A model generated the notes under the pieces. That model saw nothing but the letters and a program-made list of their open reading frames with translations, was not told the DNA's origin and made no database searches. Shown one piece after another: positions 28,809-36,935 of a stretch of DNA of 64,000 nucleotides (its first letter is position 1; each line of letters begins with the position of its first letter). Origin of the DNA: CAISIP01 sp038326025 (lineage in GTDB: Bacteria > Pseudomonadota > Gammaproteobacteria > Burkholderiales > Burkholderiaceae_C); NCBI GenBank assembly GCA_038326025.1, contig JBBQJP010000004.1:1-64000 (forward strand), written 5' to 3'. The position numbers were made by a program, and so were the translations under genes.

Positions 28809-29363
28809 TCAAGCGGCCCTTTTTGCCGGCACCAGTGCCACGGCCGGGAAATCCACCGGCACTGCGAACACGATGTTCACATAATTGGTGAACAGGTTCA
28901 ACGCCACATGGGCAACGATCTCGACGATGGCTTCGTCGTCGAATCCGGCGGCACGCACCGCGCGCACGTCGGCGTCGGATACCTGGCCGCGTTGCTCGAC
29001 GATGGCCAGCGCAAAAACCAGCGCCGCGCGGGTTCTCGGATCGGTCGATTCGCCTTGTTGCGCCGCGTGCAGCGTCTCGGCGGCCAGGCCGGCATTGGTA
29101 CCGAGTGCGGTATGTGCGGCCAGGCAGTAGTGGCATTGGTTGCGGTTGGCCACCGCCACGGCGATCTGTTCACCGAGTTGTGCGCCGAGCACGCCCTTGC
29201 CCAGTGCGCCGAACGAACCCCACATGCTGCGCAAAGCAGCCGGTGCGTTCGCGACCGCGCGAAACATGTTGGGGCTGGCGCCGAAGGCAGTGTGGATCTG
29301 GTCGAGCAGTTGCTGGCGATCCGCTCTGGTGTGGGCGCGATCGATCAACGGGATGCGGTTCAT
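28809..29363 (-). CDS. AhpD-like / carboxymuconolactone decarboxylase family protein
   Basis: A 184-residue member of the same family as the protein at 10360-10899. CHYCLAAH gives C-x2-C-x3-H. Start ATG at 29363 follows AAGGAGTCCACC. It is divergent from an AraC regulator only 70 bases away, which is the likely regulator, and precedes a CPGC redoxin gene on the same strand. A thiol-dependent peroxide or nitrosative-stress role is plausible. Confidence 0.88.
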   Translation of the reverse strand: MNRIPLIDRAHTRADRQQLLDQIHTAFGASPNMFRAVANAPAALRSMWGSFGALGKGVLGAQLGEQIAVAVANRNQCHYCLAAHTALGTNAGLAAETLHAAQQGESTDPRTRAALVFALAIVEQRGQVSDADVRAVRAAGFDDEAIVEIVAHVALNLFTNYVNIVFAVPVDFPAVALVPAKRAA

Positions 29364-29433
29364 GGTGGACTCCTTGTGGTTTAGAGGTTGAGGAGCACCC
29401 AGTGTCGGCCGATTGTTCGTATGATCAGATGCA

Positions 29434-30357
29434 ATGAGTCCAAAAAACATAACTATTCGTCCTGCCGTGCCCGTCGTTGGGACGCTTGACCCCGGCGCAA
29501 CTGCTGACGCGCTGGACCGCTTGTCCGGTCTGCTCGAGCGCTTCCGGGTCCACGCCCACCTGTTCCACGCCGGTCCGTTGTGTGGTGTCACCCATTTCGA
29601 TGCGCATCCCGGACGCGGTTTCCTGCATGTGCTGCGGCGCGGCCAGATGGAAGTCAGCCACCAGGCCGGTGGCGCAGCGCCGGTTCAAATCGTCGTCGAC
29701 GAACCGACGCTGCTGTTCTACCCCCGTCCGCTGGAACATGCCTTTCACAATGCGCCGGTCGACGGTGCCGATTTTGTTTGCGCCACGCTGGATTTCGACG
29801 GTGGGGCGCAACATCCGCTGGCACGCGCCCTGCCGGCGCTGGTGGTGTTGCCACTGGGCGCGGTCGACGGACTGGCGCAGACACTCGAACTGCTGTTCGC
29901 GGAAACCGAACGCGTGCGTTGCGGCCAGCGCTTGCTGGCCGACCGATTGTTTGATGTGCTGCTGGTGCAATTGCTGCGCTGGTTGCTCGACCATCCGCAG
30001 CAGTCGGCTATTGCGCCCGGTGTGTTGCAGGGTCTGTCTGATCCGCGCATTGCGCGCACACTGGTGGCGCTGCATGAGCGCCCCGGCGCAGACTGGACGC
30101 TGGCCACGATGGCACGGCAGGCGGGCATGTCGCGAAGCGCCTTTGCGTCGCGCTTCAGTGAGCGGGTCGGAGAGCCGCCGGCGGCCTACCTTGCGCGTTG
30201 GCGGGTGGCGCTGGCAGGGCAGATGCTGCGCGACGGGCGCTCGGTCAAGGTCGCCGCCGATGCGCTCGGTTATGCCAATGCATCGTCGTTGTCACGGGTG
30301 TTCACGCAGGAGACCGGCCTGTCGCCGCGCGCCTGGCTGCAGGCCCAGGTCGATTGA
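29434..30357 (+). CDS. AraC family transcriptional regulator with cupin domain
   Basis: A 307-residue regulator. The N-terminal ~175 residues form a cupin of the cupin_6 type (GRGFLHVLRRGQMEVSHQ). The C-terminal AraC domain has both helix-turn-helix motifs: TLATMARQAGMSRSAFASRFSE and KVAADALGYANASSLSRVF. It is divergent from the AhpD-like gene and converges on the dehalogenase-like gene. Confidence 0.9.
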   Translation: MSPKNITIRPAVPVVGTLDPGATADALDRLSGLLERFRVHAHLFHAGPLCGVTHFDAHPGRGFLHVLRRGQMEVSHQAGGAAPVQIVVDEPTLLFYPRPLEHAFHNAPVDGADFVCATLDFDGGAQHPLARALPALVVLPLGAVDGLAQTLELLFAETERVRCGQRLLADRLFDVLLVQLLRWLLDHPQQSAIAPGVLQGLSDPRIARTLVALHERPGADWTLATMARQAGMSRSAFASRFSERVGEPPAAYLARWRVALAGQMLRDGRSVKVAADALGYANASSLSRVFTQETGLSPRAWLQAQVD

Positions 30358-30366
30358 CGACGCGCC

Positions 30367-31050
30367 TCAGCGCGTGACCCAGCCGCCGCAGACCGGGAAC
30401 ACCTGGCCGACAAAGCAGTTTGCCGCGTCGCCGCACAGATACGCCGCAAACGCCGCATCTTCCCGCGCACCGACGAGGCGCCCCAGTGGCACCTCGCGCC
30501 GGAGCCGGTCCTGGAATTTCGGGTTGACCTGCAACTCGGGCGGAAAGTAGGTCGGATTCTCGACAAAATTCTGCGCGATGGCGTTGACCTGCACCTGGTG
30601 CGGCGCGACCTCGACGCCAACAGCCTGGACATAGGCCAGCTGCGCGCCACGCGCGGCGCTGTAGGTGGACGCGCGCTTCATGCCGCGCAGCGCCGACGCA
30701 CTGCCCATCAGCAGGATCTTGCCAGAGCGCCGCGCGATCATCGGCGGCAGTGCAGCGCGCACCAGCCGATGCAGCGGAATCACCATGGCCGCAAAGCTAT
30801 CGTTCCATTCGGCGTCGGACGCCTCGGTGGCCAATGTGCTGGGGGCCGGAATCGCCAGATTGATGACCAGCACGTCGATCTCGCCGGCATCGGCCAGGGC
30901 GGCCGCCGGCGCTTCGGGCTCGATCATCGACTGGGTGTCGGCGATCACGGTCGCGCCTTGTTCGGTCAGCACCGCGCACAGGTCAGGGCCCATGAAGACA
31001 TCGGCCTGCGTGACCAGGATGCGCTTGCCGTGCAAGGGTGGGGTGGACAT
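30367..31050 (-). CDS. Halohydrin dehalogenase-like SDR protein
   Basis: A 227-residue SDR-fold protein whose NAD-binding and catalytic motifs are both altered in the way that defines halohydrin dehalogenases. Near the N-terminus TQADVFMG fits T-x4-F-x-G, which replaces the glycine-rich cofactor loop and shapes the halide pocket. The catalytic region fits S-x12-Y-x3-R: a Ser in MGSAS, then YSAAR, with Arg where ordinary SDRs have Lys. The C-terminal part (QNFVENPTYFPPE, VPLGRL, FVGQVFPVCGGW) also resembles that family. Expected reaction: vicinal halohydrin to epoxide plus halide, and the reverse with azide, cyanide or nitrite. It lies 96 bases after an MFS gene on the same strand. Family placement rests on motifs remembered from the literature. 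Confidence 0.8.
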   Translation of the reverse strand: MSTPPLHGKRILVTQADVFMGPDLCAVLTEQGATVIADTQSMIEPEAPAAALADAGEIDVLVINLAIPAPSTLATEASDAEWNDSFAAMVIPLHRLVRAALPPMIARRSGKILLMGSASALRGMKRASTYSAARGAQLAYVQAVGVEVAPHQVQVNAIAQNFVENPTYFPPELQVNPKFQDRLRREVPLGRLVGAREDAAFAAYLCGDAANCFVGQVFPVCGGWVTR

Positions 31051-31146
31051 GGTGGGGTCTCCTGCAATTGAAGGGTCTCGGCGGGCCCGTCAAGGTGGCG
31101 CCGGATGCAGGCACTATCGTACGACCGCTGGCGCCGCCAGGCGCGT

Positions 31147-32544
31147 TCAGGAGGTACTGCGGCTGTGCGTGTCACGCTGGCGCAGCATGTGCCCCAGCCA
31201 CAAGCCCAGCGCGACCATCACACCAGCACCGAGCGCCACCATCAGGGCGGATCCCACCAGACCGATCAGGCTGGCGGCGAGCACGGCCCCGACCGACTGT
31301 CCCAGGAACAACGCTGCCGAGAACAGGGAAACGCCGGTGCCGCGCGCGCGGGGTGCCATATTGGCCGCGTTCGCCTGCAAGGTGTTGTGAAACATGAAAA
31401 AGCCGAATCCCGCGAGCATGCTGGCGGGGATCGCCAAGGGCCACCAGGGGCTGAACGCCACCACAAGTGCGCCCAGTCCCATCACACAGCCCCCACCGCC
31501 GGCCAGTCCATGCGGCCCCAGACGCGGGATCAGGCGACGGGCAACGGCCATATAGGCCATGCCACCCAGACCGAACAAGGCGACGATGGCGCCAGCCGCC
31601 GTCAGCGACAACGCCATGGTGCGGTGCAGATGGGTAGCCCACATCGTCAAGGCGCCGAAGCCGGCCGCACCCTCGGCGAATGCGATCACCAGCACCCTGC
31701 GCGACCAGGGGCTGGCCACAATCGCCATGGCCTGCGCACCGAAGGTGGGTCCCGGCACGGCCTTGCCCTCCAGCGGCGCGGATTTCGCGGCGGCCACCTT
31801 CTGCCGGCGCCAGTCGTCGAGCAGCAGATCCCCCACCACCGCAAACAGCAGCGCCACCACGACAAAGGCCCAGCGCCAGCCCAGGGTTTCGGTGATCAGT
31901 CCGCCGACCAGTTGTCCGCTGCCCATGCCCAGCGTGGTACCCAGGCCGACCCGCGCCAGCGTCTCCTGCAACTGGTCGAGCCGCACGTTGTCGCCGATCC
32001 AGGCGATCGACAGTGGAATGATGGCGGCGGCCGCCATGCCGGTGGCCATGCGCGCGAGCACCAGCAGATTCAGACTACCGGCGAACACCGCCAACGTGCT
32101 GCCGACGCCACAGGCCAGCGTGGCCCAGGTGACGATGCGGAACTTGCCGAGCCGGTCGCCGAGCGGGCCGTAGACCAGTTGTGCGGCGCCGTAGACGATG
32201 GCAAACATCGACACCACCTGCGCGGCCTGTGCCAGGCCGACGTCAAAACTGCGCGAAAGCTCGGGCAACATGGCATCGCAGATACGCTGCGCGACCATGC
32301 TGGAAAAGGTGGCAAACGACAGCAGCAGGATCGAGCGCCGGGTCGAGGCAGGGATCGGCGCGGCGATAGGCAGGGCGACAGGAGTGGCGTTCGGGGGCAA
32401 GAGAAGGTCGGCTTGAAGGTTTCGGGTGCAGCACACCCGCGTGGTGCCGCTTTGAGCTGGCGCATTGTAGGCAGCGCATTGCCCTGCGCACTTCTCTTCA
32501 GGCAAGTCGGGGACAATTGGCGGTGTGGCGTTGGCCTGGCGCAT
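31147..32544 (-). CDS. MFS transporter
   Basis: A major facilitator protein with twelve membrane segments and the loop motif GPLGDRLGKFRIV after segment 2. The mapped frame gives 465 residues. Conserved sequence begins only near STRRSILLLSFATFSS (about residue 68), so the real start is probably 50-70 codons downstream, perhaps a TTG at 32400; no in-frame ATG serves. Substrate unknown. It precedes the dehalogenase-like gene on the same strand and could move its substrate. Confidence 0.83.
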   Translation of the reverse strand: MRQANATPPIVPDLPEEKCAGQCAAYNAPAQSGTTRVCCTRNLQADLLLPPNATPVALPIAAPIPASTRRSILLLSFATFSSMVAQRICDAMLPELSRSFDVGLAQAAQVVSMFAIVYGAAQLVYGPLGDRLGKFRIVTWATLACGVGSTLAVFAGSLNLLVLARMATGMAAAAIIPLSIAWIGDNVRLDQLQETLARVGLGTTLGMGSGQLVGGLITETLGWRWAFVVVALLFAVVGDLLLDDWRRQKVAAAKSAPLEGKAVPGPTFGAQAMAIVASPWSRRVLVIAFAEGAAGFGALTMWATHLHRTMALSLTAAGAIVALFGLGGMAYMAVARRLIPRLGPHGLAGGGGCVMGLGALVVAFSPWWPLAIPASMLAGFGFFMFHNTLQANAANMAPRARGTGVSLFSAALFLGQSVGAVLAASLIGLVGSALMVALGAGVMVALGLWLGHMLRQRDTHSRSTS

Positions 32545-32564
32545 GGACGACCGACAATACGCGC

Positions 32565-33413
32565 ATGAAAGCCCCCCCGCGCCTGCAATCCCTGGTTGAT
32601 GAAGGTCTGATCGATACCGTTGTACGCCAGCTCATGAGTGGCAAGGAAGCCATGGTCTATGTGGTGCGCAGCGGGGACGAGACCCTGTGCGCCAAGATCT
32701 ACAAGGAAGCCACCCAGCGCAGTTTTCGCCAGGCGGTCGACTACACCGAGAACCGCAAGGTCAAGAACTCGCGCCAGGCCCGCGCCATGGCCAAGGGCAC
32801 GCGCTTCGGCCGCCAGGCCCAGGAAGCGGCCTGGCAAAGCGCCGAAGTCGATGCCCTTTACCGGCTGGCCGGTGCCGGCGTGCGTGTACCCAAACCACAC
32901 AACTTCCATGACGGCGTGTTGCTGATGGAACTGGTCAGCGATGACAACGGCGATGCCGCGCCGCGGCTTAACGATGTGGACCTGACGCCGGAGCAGGCGC
33001 GCGTGCACCATGCCACGCTGCTGCTCGAAGTGGTGCGCATGTTGGGCGCCGGCATCGTGCATGGCGACCTATCCGAGTTCAACATCCTGCTGGCGTTCGA
33101 TGGCCCGGTCATCATCGACTTGCCGCAGGCGGTGGATGCCGCCGGCAACAACCACGCACAGCGCATGTTGCTGCGCGACGTGGCCAATCTGCGCGACTTC
33201 TTCGGGCGTTTTGCGCCGGAGCTGCTGAAGAGCGACTTCGGCCCCGAGATCTGGGATCTGTACCAGCGCGGCCTGCTCGACCCGTCGGTGACCTTGACCG
33301 GCCGCTTCGCGCGCAAGACCGGCGCCGTGGACGTGGGTCATCTCCTGAGCGAAATCGATGATGCGCGGGCCGAGGAAGCGGCGCGGCTGCTGCGCATGCA
33401 GGGGGTGCGTTGA
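32565..33413 (+). CDS. RIO-type serine/threonine protein kinase
   Basis: A 282-residue RIO1-like kinase of the bacterial PA4780 type. Catalytic loop HGDLSEFNILL and metal loop IDLPQAVDA are intact, and the ATP-binding part has GKEAMVYVV and the lysine in CAKIYKE. Archaeal and eukaryotic RIO kinases act in ribosome assembly; the bacterial role is unsettled. The ATG at 32565 opens MKAPPRLQSLVDEGLI. It is divergent from the MFS gene and is followed by EamA after 64 bases. Confidence 0.93.
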   Translation: MKAPPRLQSLVDEGLIDTVVRQLMSGKEAMVYVVRSGDETLCAKIYKEATQRSFRQAVDYTENRKVKNSRQARAMAKGTRFGRQAQEAAWQSAEVDALYRLAGAGVRVPKPHNFHDGVLLMELVSDDNGDAAPRLNDVDLTPEQARVHHATLLLEVVRMLGAGIVHGDLSEFNILLAFDGPVIIDLPQAVDAAGNNHAQRMLLRDVANLRDFFGRFAPELLKSDFGPEIWDLYQRGLLDPSVTLTGRFARKTGAVDVGHLLSEIDDARAEEAARLLRMQGVR

Positions 33414-33477
33414 CAGTCGCGGGGGCTTTGCGTCACAGCCCGCCGGCGGACCGACTTTGTAGGGGGCGCAAGCGCGT

Positions 33478-34374
33478 ATGACCCCGCGACTGACGTTGTC
33501 CTCCGCACTATTGCTGACGGTCCCGCCTTTGTTGTGGGCTGGCAACGCGGTCGTGGGCCGATTGGTGCGCGACGACATCCCGCCGTTCACGCTGAACTTC
33601 CTGCGCTGGGTGATTGCGTTTGCCATCCTGCTGCCGCTGGGTGCCTGGGTGTTGCGCCGCTCGGGTGGCATGTGGCCCCACTGGCGCCGTTTTGCGCTGC
33701 TCGGCCTGCTCGGTGTGGGTTTGTACAACACCTTGCAATACCTGGCGCTGCAAACCTCGACACCTCTGAACGTGACGCTGGTGGCGTCGAGCATGCCACT
33801 GTGGATGCTGGCGCTCGGTGCGCTGTTCTTCGACGCAAAGGTCACCCGAAAGCAACTGCTGGGCGCCGTGTTCTCGATCGCCGGTGTGGCGGTGGTGCTG
33901 GCGCGCGGTGAGCTGTCCGAGTTGCTGGAACTGCGCCTGGTGATCGGCGACGTGTTCATGCTCGGCGCCACGTTCTGCTGGGCGAGTTACAGCTGGCTGT
34001 TGTCGCGCCGCTCCGAACCCGACGCGATCCGCAACGACTGGGCCGCCTTTTTGCTGGCGCAGGTGACGATGGGCCTGATGTGGTCGGGCGCCTTTACGGC
34101 CGGCGAATGGGCGCTCACCGATGCCCAAATCCGCTGGAGCGGGCCCTTGCTGGCGGCCTTGCTGTTTGTGGCTATCGGCCCGGCGGTGCTCGCGTACCGC
34201 TGCTGGGGCCTGGGTGTGCAACGCGCCGGTCCGGCGGTGGCGGGATTTTTTGCCAACCTGACGCCATTGTTTGCCGCGTTGATGTCCACGCTGTTCCTGG
34301 GCGAGTCGCCGCAGGTGTATCACCTGCTGGCGTTTGCGCTGATCGTCGCGGGCATCGTCGTGTCTTCGCGCTGA
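33478..34374 (+). CDS. EamA/DMT family transporter
   Basis: A 298-residue transporter with ten membrane segments in two EamA repeats: PPLLWAGNAVVGRLVRDDIPPFTLN in the first and ATFCWASYSWLLSRR in the second. AGGGGG lies nine bases before the ATG. The next gene, an amino-group oxidase of the PuuB type, starts 68 bases later, so amine or amino-acid export is a reasonable guess. Confidence 0.9.
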   Translation: MTPRLTLSSALLLTVPPLLWAGNAVVGRLVRDDIPPFTLNFLRWVIAFAILLPLGAWVLRRSGGMWPHWRRFALLGLLGVGLYNTLQYLALQTSTPLNVTLVASSMPLWMLALGALFFDAKVTRKQLLGAVFSIAGVAVVLARGELSELLELRLVIGDVFMLGATFCWASYSWLLSRRSEPDAIRNDWAAFLLAQVTMGLMWSGAFTAGEWALTDAQIRWSGPLLAALLFVAIGPAVLAYRCWGLGVQRAGPAVAGFFANLTPLFAALMSTLFLGESPQVYHLLAFALIVAGIVVSSR

Positions 34375-34442
34375 GGGATTGCGCACGGTCTTGCAATAGA
34401 CTGGAAGACATCCGGCGCACGCCGTCAGCTGGCCTCACGAAT

Positions 34443-35726
34443 ATGGTTCCATCCGCCCACGCACCTTCCTATTACGCCCACTCCGCGCACCCGGCGCCAT
34501 CGCGACCCGCCCTGAGCGGCACCGTACAAGCCGACGTGTGCATCGTCGGCGCCGGCTACACCGGTCTGTCGGCAGGGATTGCGCTGGCCGAGGCCGGCAA
34601 ACGCGTCGTGATCCTGGAGCAGTCGTCGGTCGGTTGGGGCGCTTCCGGGCGCAACGGCGGTCAGATCGTGCACAGTTATTCGCGCGACCTGGACGTCATC
34701 GAGGCCAGCTACGGCCACGCGGTGGCCGAACCGCTGGGCCGCATGATGTTCGAGGGTGCCCAGGTGATCCGCGAGCGGGTGGCCCAATACGCGATCGAAT
34801 GCGACCTCAAGGATGGCGGCATCTTTGCGGCCGTCAATGCCTCCAAGGCCAAGAGCCTGATCGAGCAAAAAGCACTGTGGGAGCGCTGGGGCCATCCGGG
34901 CCTGACGCTGGTGGACCGGCCGGACGAGGTGCGCAAGCTGGTGGGCACCGATCGTTACAGCGCGCTGCTGGTGGACCCTACCGGCGGGCACTTTCATCCG
35001 CTGAACCTGGCGCTGGGCGAGGCGGTCGCGTTCGAGAGTCTGGGCGGCACCATCCACGAAGGCTCGGGCGTGCTCAAGATCGAGCGCGGCACGACCGCGG
35101 TGGTGCATACTGCCCAGGGCCAGGTGCGGGCGGCGCAGGTGATCGTGGCCTGCAATGCCTATGGTGGCAACCTGGAGCCCAAGCTGGCCAGCCGCTCCAT
35201 GCCCTGCGGCACGCAGGTGATCGCGACCGCGCCGCTGGGTGCACTGGCCGATGAGCTGATTCCGTCCGACTACTGCGTGGAAGACAACAACTTCCTGCTC
35301 GACTATTTCCGCCTGTCGGCCGACAAGCGCCTGATCTACGGCGGTGGTGTGGTCTATGGCGCGCGCGACCCGAAAGAGGTGAAGTCGCTGATTCGCCCGC
35401 AGATGATCAAGACCTTTCCGCAATTGCAGGACGTGGACATCGACTTCGGCTGGACCGGCAACTTTCTGTTGACACTGTCACGCCTGCCGCAGGTGGGCAC
35501 GCTTGCACCCAACATCTTTTTCTCGCAGGGGTGTTCGGGCCACGGCATCACCTTCACGCACCTGATCGGTCGGGTGCTGGGCGAGGCGTTGCAGGGCGAC
35601 ACAACCCGCTTTGACGCCTTCGGGCGCCTGCCGCACCACCCGTTCCCAGGTGGGCGTGCCCTGCGTGTGCCCTTCACGGCGATAGGCGCCTTGTGGTACC
35701 AGCTGAGAGATCAACTAGGCGTTTGA
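34443..35726 (+). CDS. FAD-dependent oxidoreductase, gamma-glutamylputrescine oxidase-like
   Basis: A 427-residue DAO-family flavoenzyme. FAD-binding GAGYTGLSAGIALAEAGKRVV near residue 36 and the substrate-side GWGASGRNGGQI match PuuB. The C-terminal LPQVGTLAPNIFFSQGCSGHGI is also PuuB-like. PuuB oxidises gamma-glutamylputrescine in polyamine breakdown, but no other puu genes are present here, so the substrate is open. The ATG at 34443 starts the conserved N-terminus (MVPSAHAPSYYAHS). Confidence 0.88.
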   Translation: MVPSAHAPSYYAHSAHPAPSRPALSGTVQADVCIVGAGYTGLSAGIALAEAGKRVVILEQSSVGWGASGRNGGQIVHSYSRDLDVIEASYGHAVAEPLGRMMFEGAQVIRERVAQYAIECDLKDGGIFAAVNASKAKSLIEQKALWERWGHPGLTLVDRPDEVRKLVGTDRYSALLVDPTGGHFHPLNLALGEAVAFESLGGTIHEGSGVLKIERGTTAVVHTAQGQVRAAQVIVACNAYGGNLEPKLASRSMPCGTQVIATAPLGALADELIPSDYCVEDNNFLLDYFRLSADKRLIYGGGVVYGARDPKEVKSLIRPQMIKTFPQLQDVDIDFGWTGNFLLTLSRLPQVGTLAPNIFFSQGCSGHGITFTHLIGRVLGEALQGDTTRFDAFGRLPHHPFPGGRALRVPFTAIGALWYQLRDQLGV

Positions 35727-35747
35727 GCTGCAATTGGAGACATCGAC

Positions 35748-36929
35748 ATGAGCAAAAACAAGGAATTCGACATCGTCGTTCACGGTGCCACCGGTTTCAC
35801 CGGCCGCCTGGTCATTGAATATCTGCTCAAGCAGTATCCGGCCGGTGCCGGCCTGCGCTGGGCCATGGGCGGGCGCAGCGCCGACAAGCTGGCGCGGGTG
35901 CGCGACGAGATCAAGGCGCCCGCCGACACGCCACTGGTCGTCACCGACAGCGCGGACCCGGCCAGCCTGGACGCCTTGATGGCGCACACCCGGCTGGTGC
36001 TGACCACGGTCGGGCCCTACCAGTTGTATGGCAACGAGATGGTCGCCGCCTGTGCAAAATCGGGGGTGGACTATGTCGACCTGTGTGGCGAGCCAGCCTG
36101 GATGCGCCAGATGATCGATGCGCACGAAGGCGAGGCCAAGGCCAGCGGTGCGCGCATTGTGTTTTCGTGTGGCTTCGATTCGATTCCGTTCGATCTGGGC
36201 GTGGCGATGTTGCAAAACGAGATGTTGCGACGTTTTGCCAGCCCCGCGAACCGGGTGCGCGGTCGCGTGCGCAAGATGAAAGGCACGTTCTCGGGAGGCA
36301 CGGCGGCCAGCATGAAGGCCACGATGGCCGCAGCAGGCCAAGACCCCAAGGTTTATGAACTGCTGCGCAACCCGTTTTCGCTGACACCCGGATTCCAAGG
36401 CCCACGCCAGCCGTCAGGCAGCAAGCCCATGCTCGACGAGGCGCTCGGTGCCTGGGTCGCGCCCTTCATCATGGCGGCGATCAATACGCGCAATGTGCAC
36501 CGCTCCAACTTTTTGCTGAACCATGCCTGGGGCCAGGATTTCGTCTATGACGAGATGCTGGTTACCGGCAAAGGCGACAAGGGCGAGGCCATCGCCCAGG
36601 CCGTGGCGGCCGACAAATCGCTGGGCGGTGAAGGCGGCCCGCAACCGGGCGAAGGCCCCTCGCGCGCCGAACGCGAAGCCGGTCACTACGATGTGTTGTT
36701 TATCGGCGAGAACGCGCGGGGCGATCGTTTGCACGTGGGTGTCACCGGCGATCGCGATCCGGGCTACGGCTCGACATCGAAGATGATCACCGAGGCCGCG
36801 GTTTGTCTGCTGCAGGATGCGACTAAGCCACCGGGTGGCATCTGGACGCCGGCTTCTGCGATGGGTGCACGACTGATGGAGCGGCTGCAGAAAAATGCCG
36901 GCCTGACGTTTGCCGTCGAGGCCGGCTAA
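35748..36929 (+). CDS. Saccharopine dehydrogenase-like / trans-acting enoyl reductase family protein
   Basis: A 393-residue protein with an N-terminal Rossmann fold (VVHGATGFTGRLVIEYLL) and the saccharopine-dehydrogenase-like layout that includes mycobacterial trans-acting enoyl reductase (Rv2449c/Rv2953). VDYVDLCGEPAWMRQM and IVFSCGFDSIPFDLG are family signatures. The substrate is likely an acyl chain or unknown; there is no polyketide gene nearby. GGAGACATCGAC precedes the ATG. It follows the flavoenzyme by 21 bases and converges on nor. Confidence 0.88.
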   Translation: MSKNKEFDIVVHGATGFTGRLVIEYLLKQYPAGAGLRWAMGGRSADKLARVRDEIKAPADTPLVVTDSADPASLDALMAHTRLVLTTVGPYQLYGNEMVAACAKSGVDYVDLCGEPAWMRQMIDAHEGEAKASGARIVFSCGFDSIPFDLGVAMLQNEMLRRFASPANRVRGRVRKMKGTFSGGTAASMKATMAAAGQDPKVYELLRNPFSLTPGFQGPRQPSGSKPMLDEALGAWVAPFIMAAINTRNVHRSNFLLNHAWGQDFVYDEMLVTGKGDKGEAIAQAVAADKSLGGEGGPQPGEGPSRAEREAGHYDVLFIGENARGDRLHVGVTGDRDPGYGSTSKMITEAAVCLLQDATKPPGGIWTPASAMGARLMERLQKNAGLTFAVEAG

Positions 36930-36935
36930 GCACGT

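Noticed and set aside
30367..31050. Reading the gene as an ordinary NAD(P)-dependent SDR
   Set aside because: The glycine-rich cofactor loop is missing and Lys of YxxxK is replaced by Arg, matching dehalogenases instead.
31105..32568. Long open frame on the plus strand opposite the MFS gene
   Set aside because: Shadow frame; the MFS reading has clear membrane helices and motifs.
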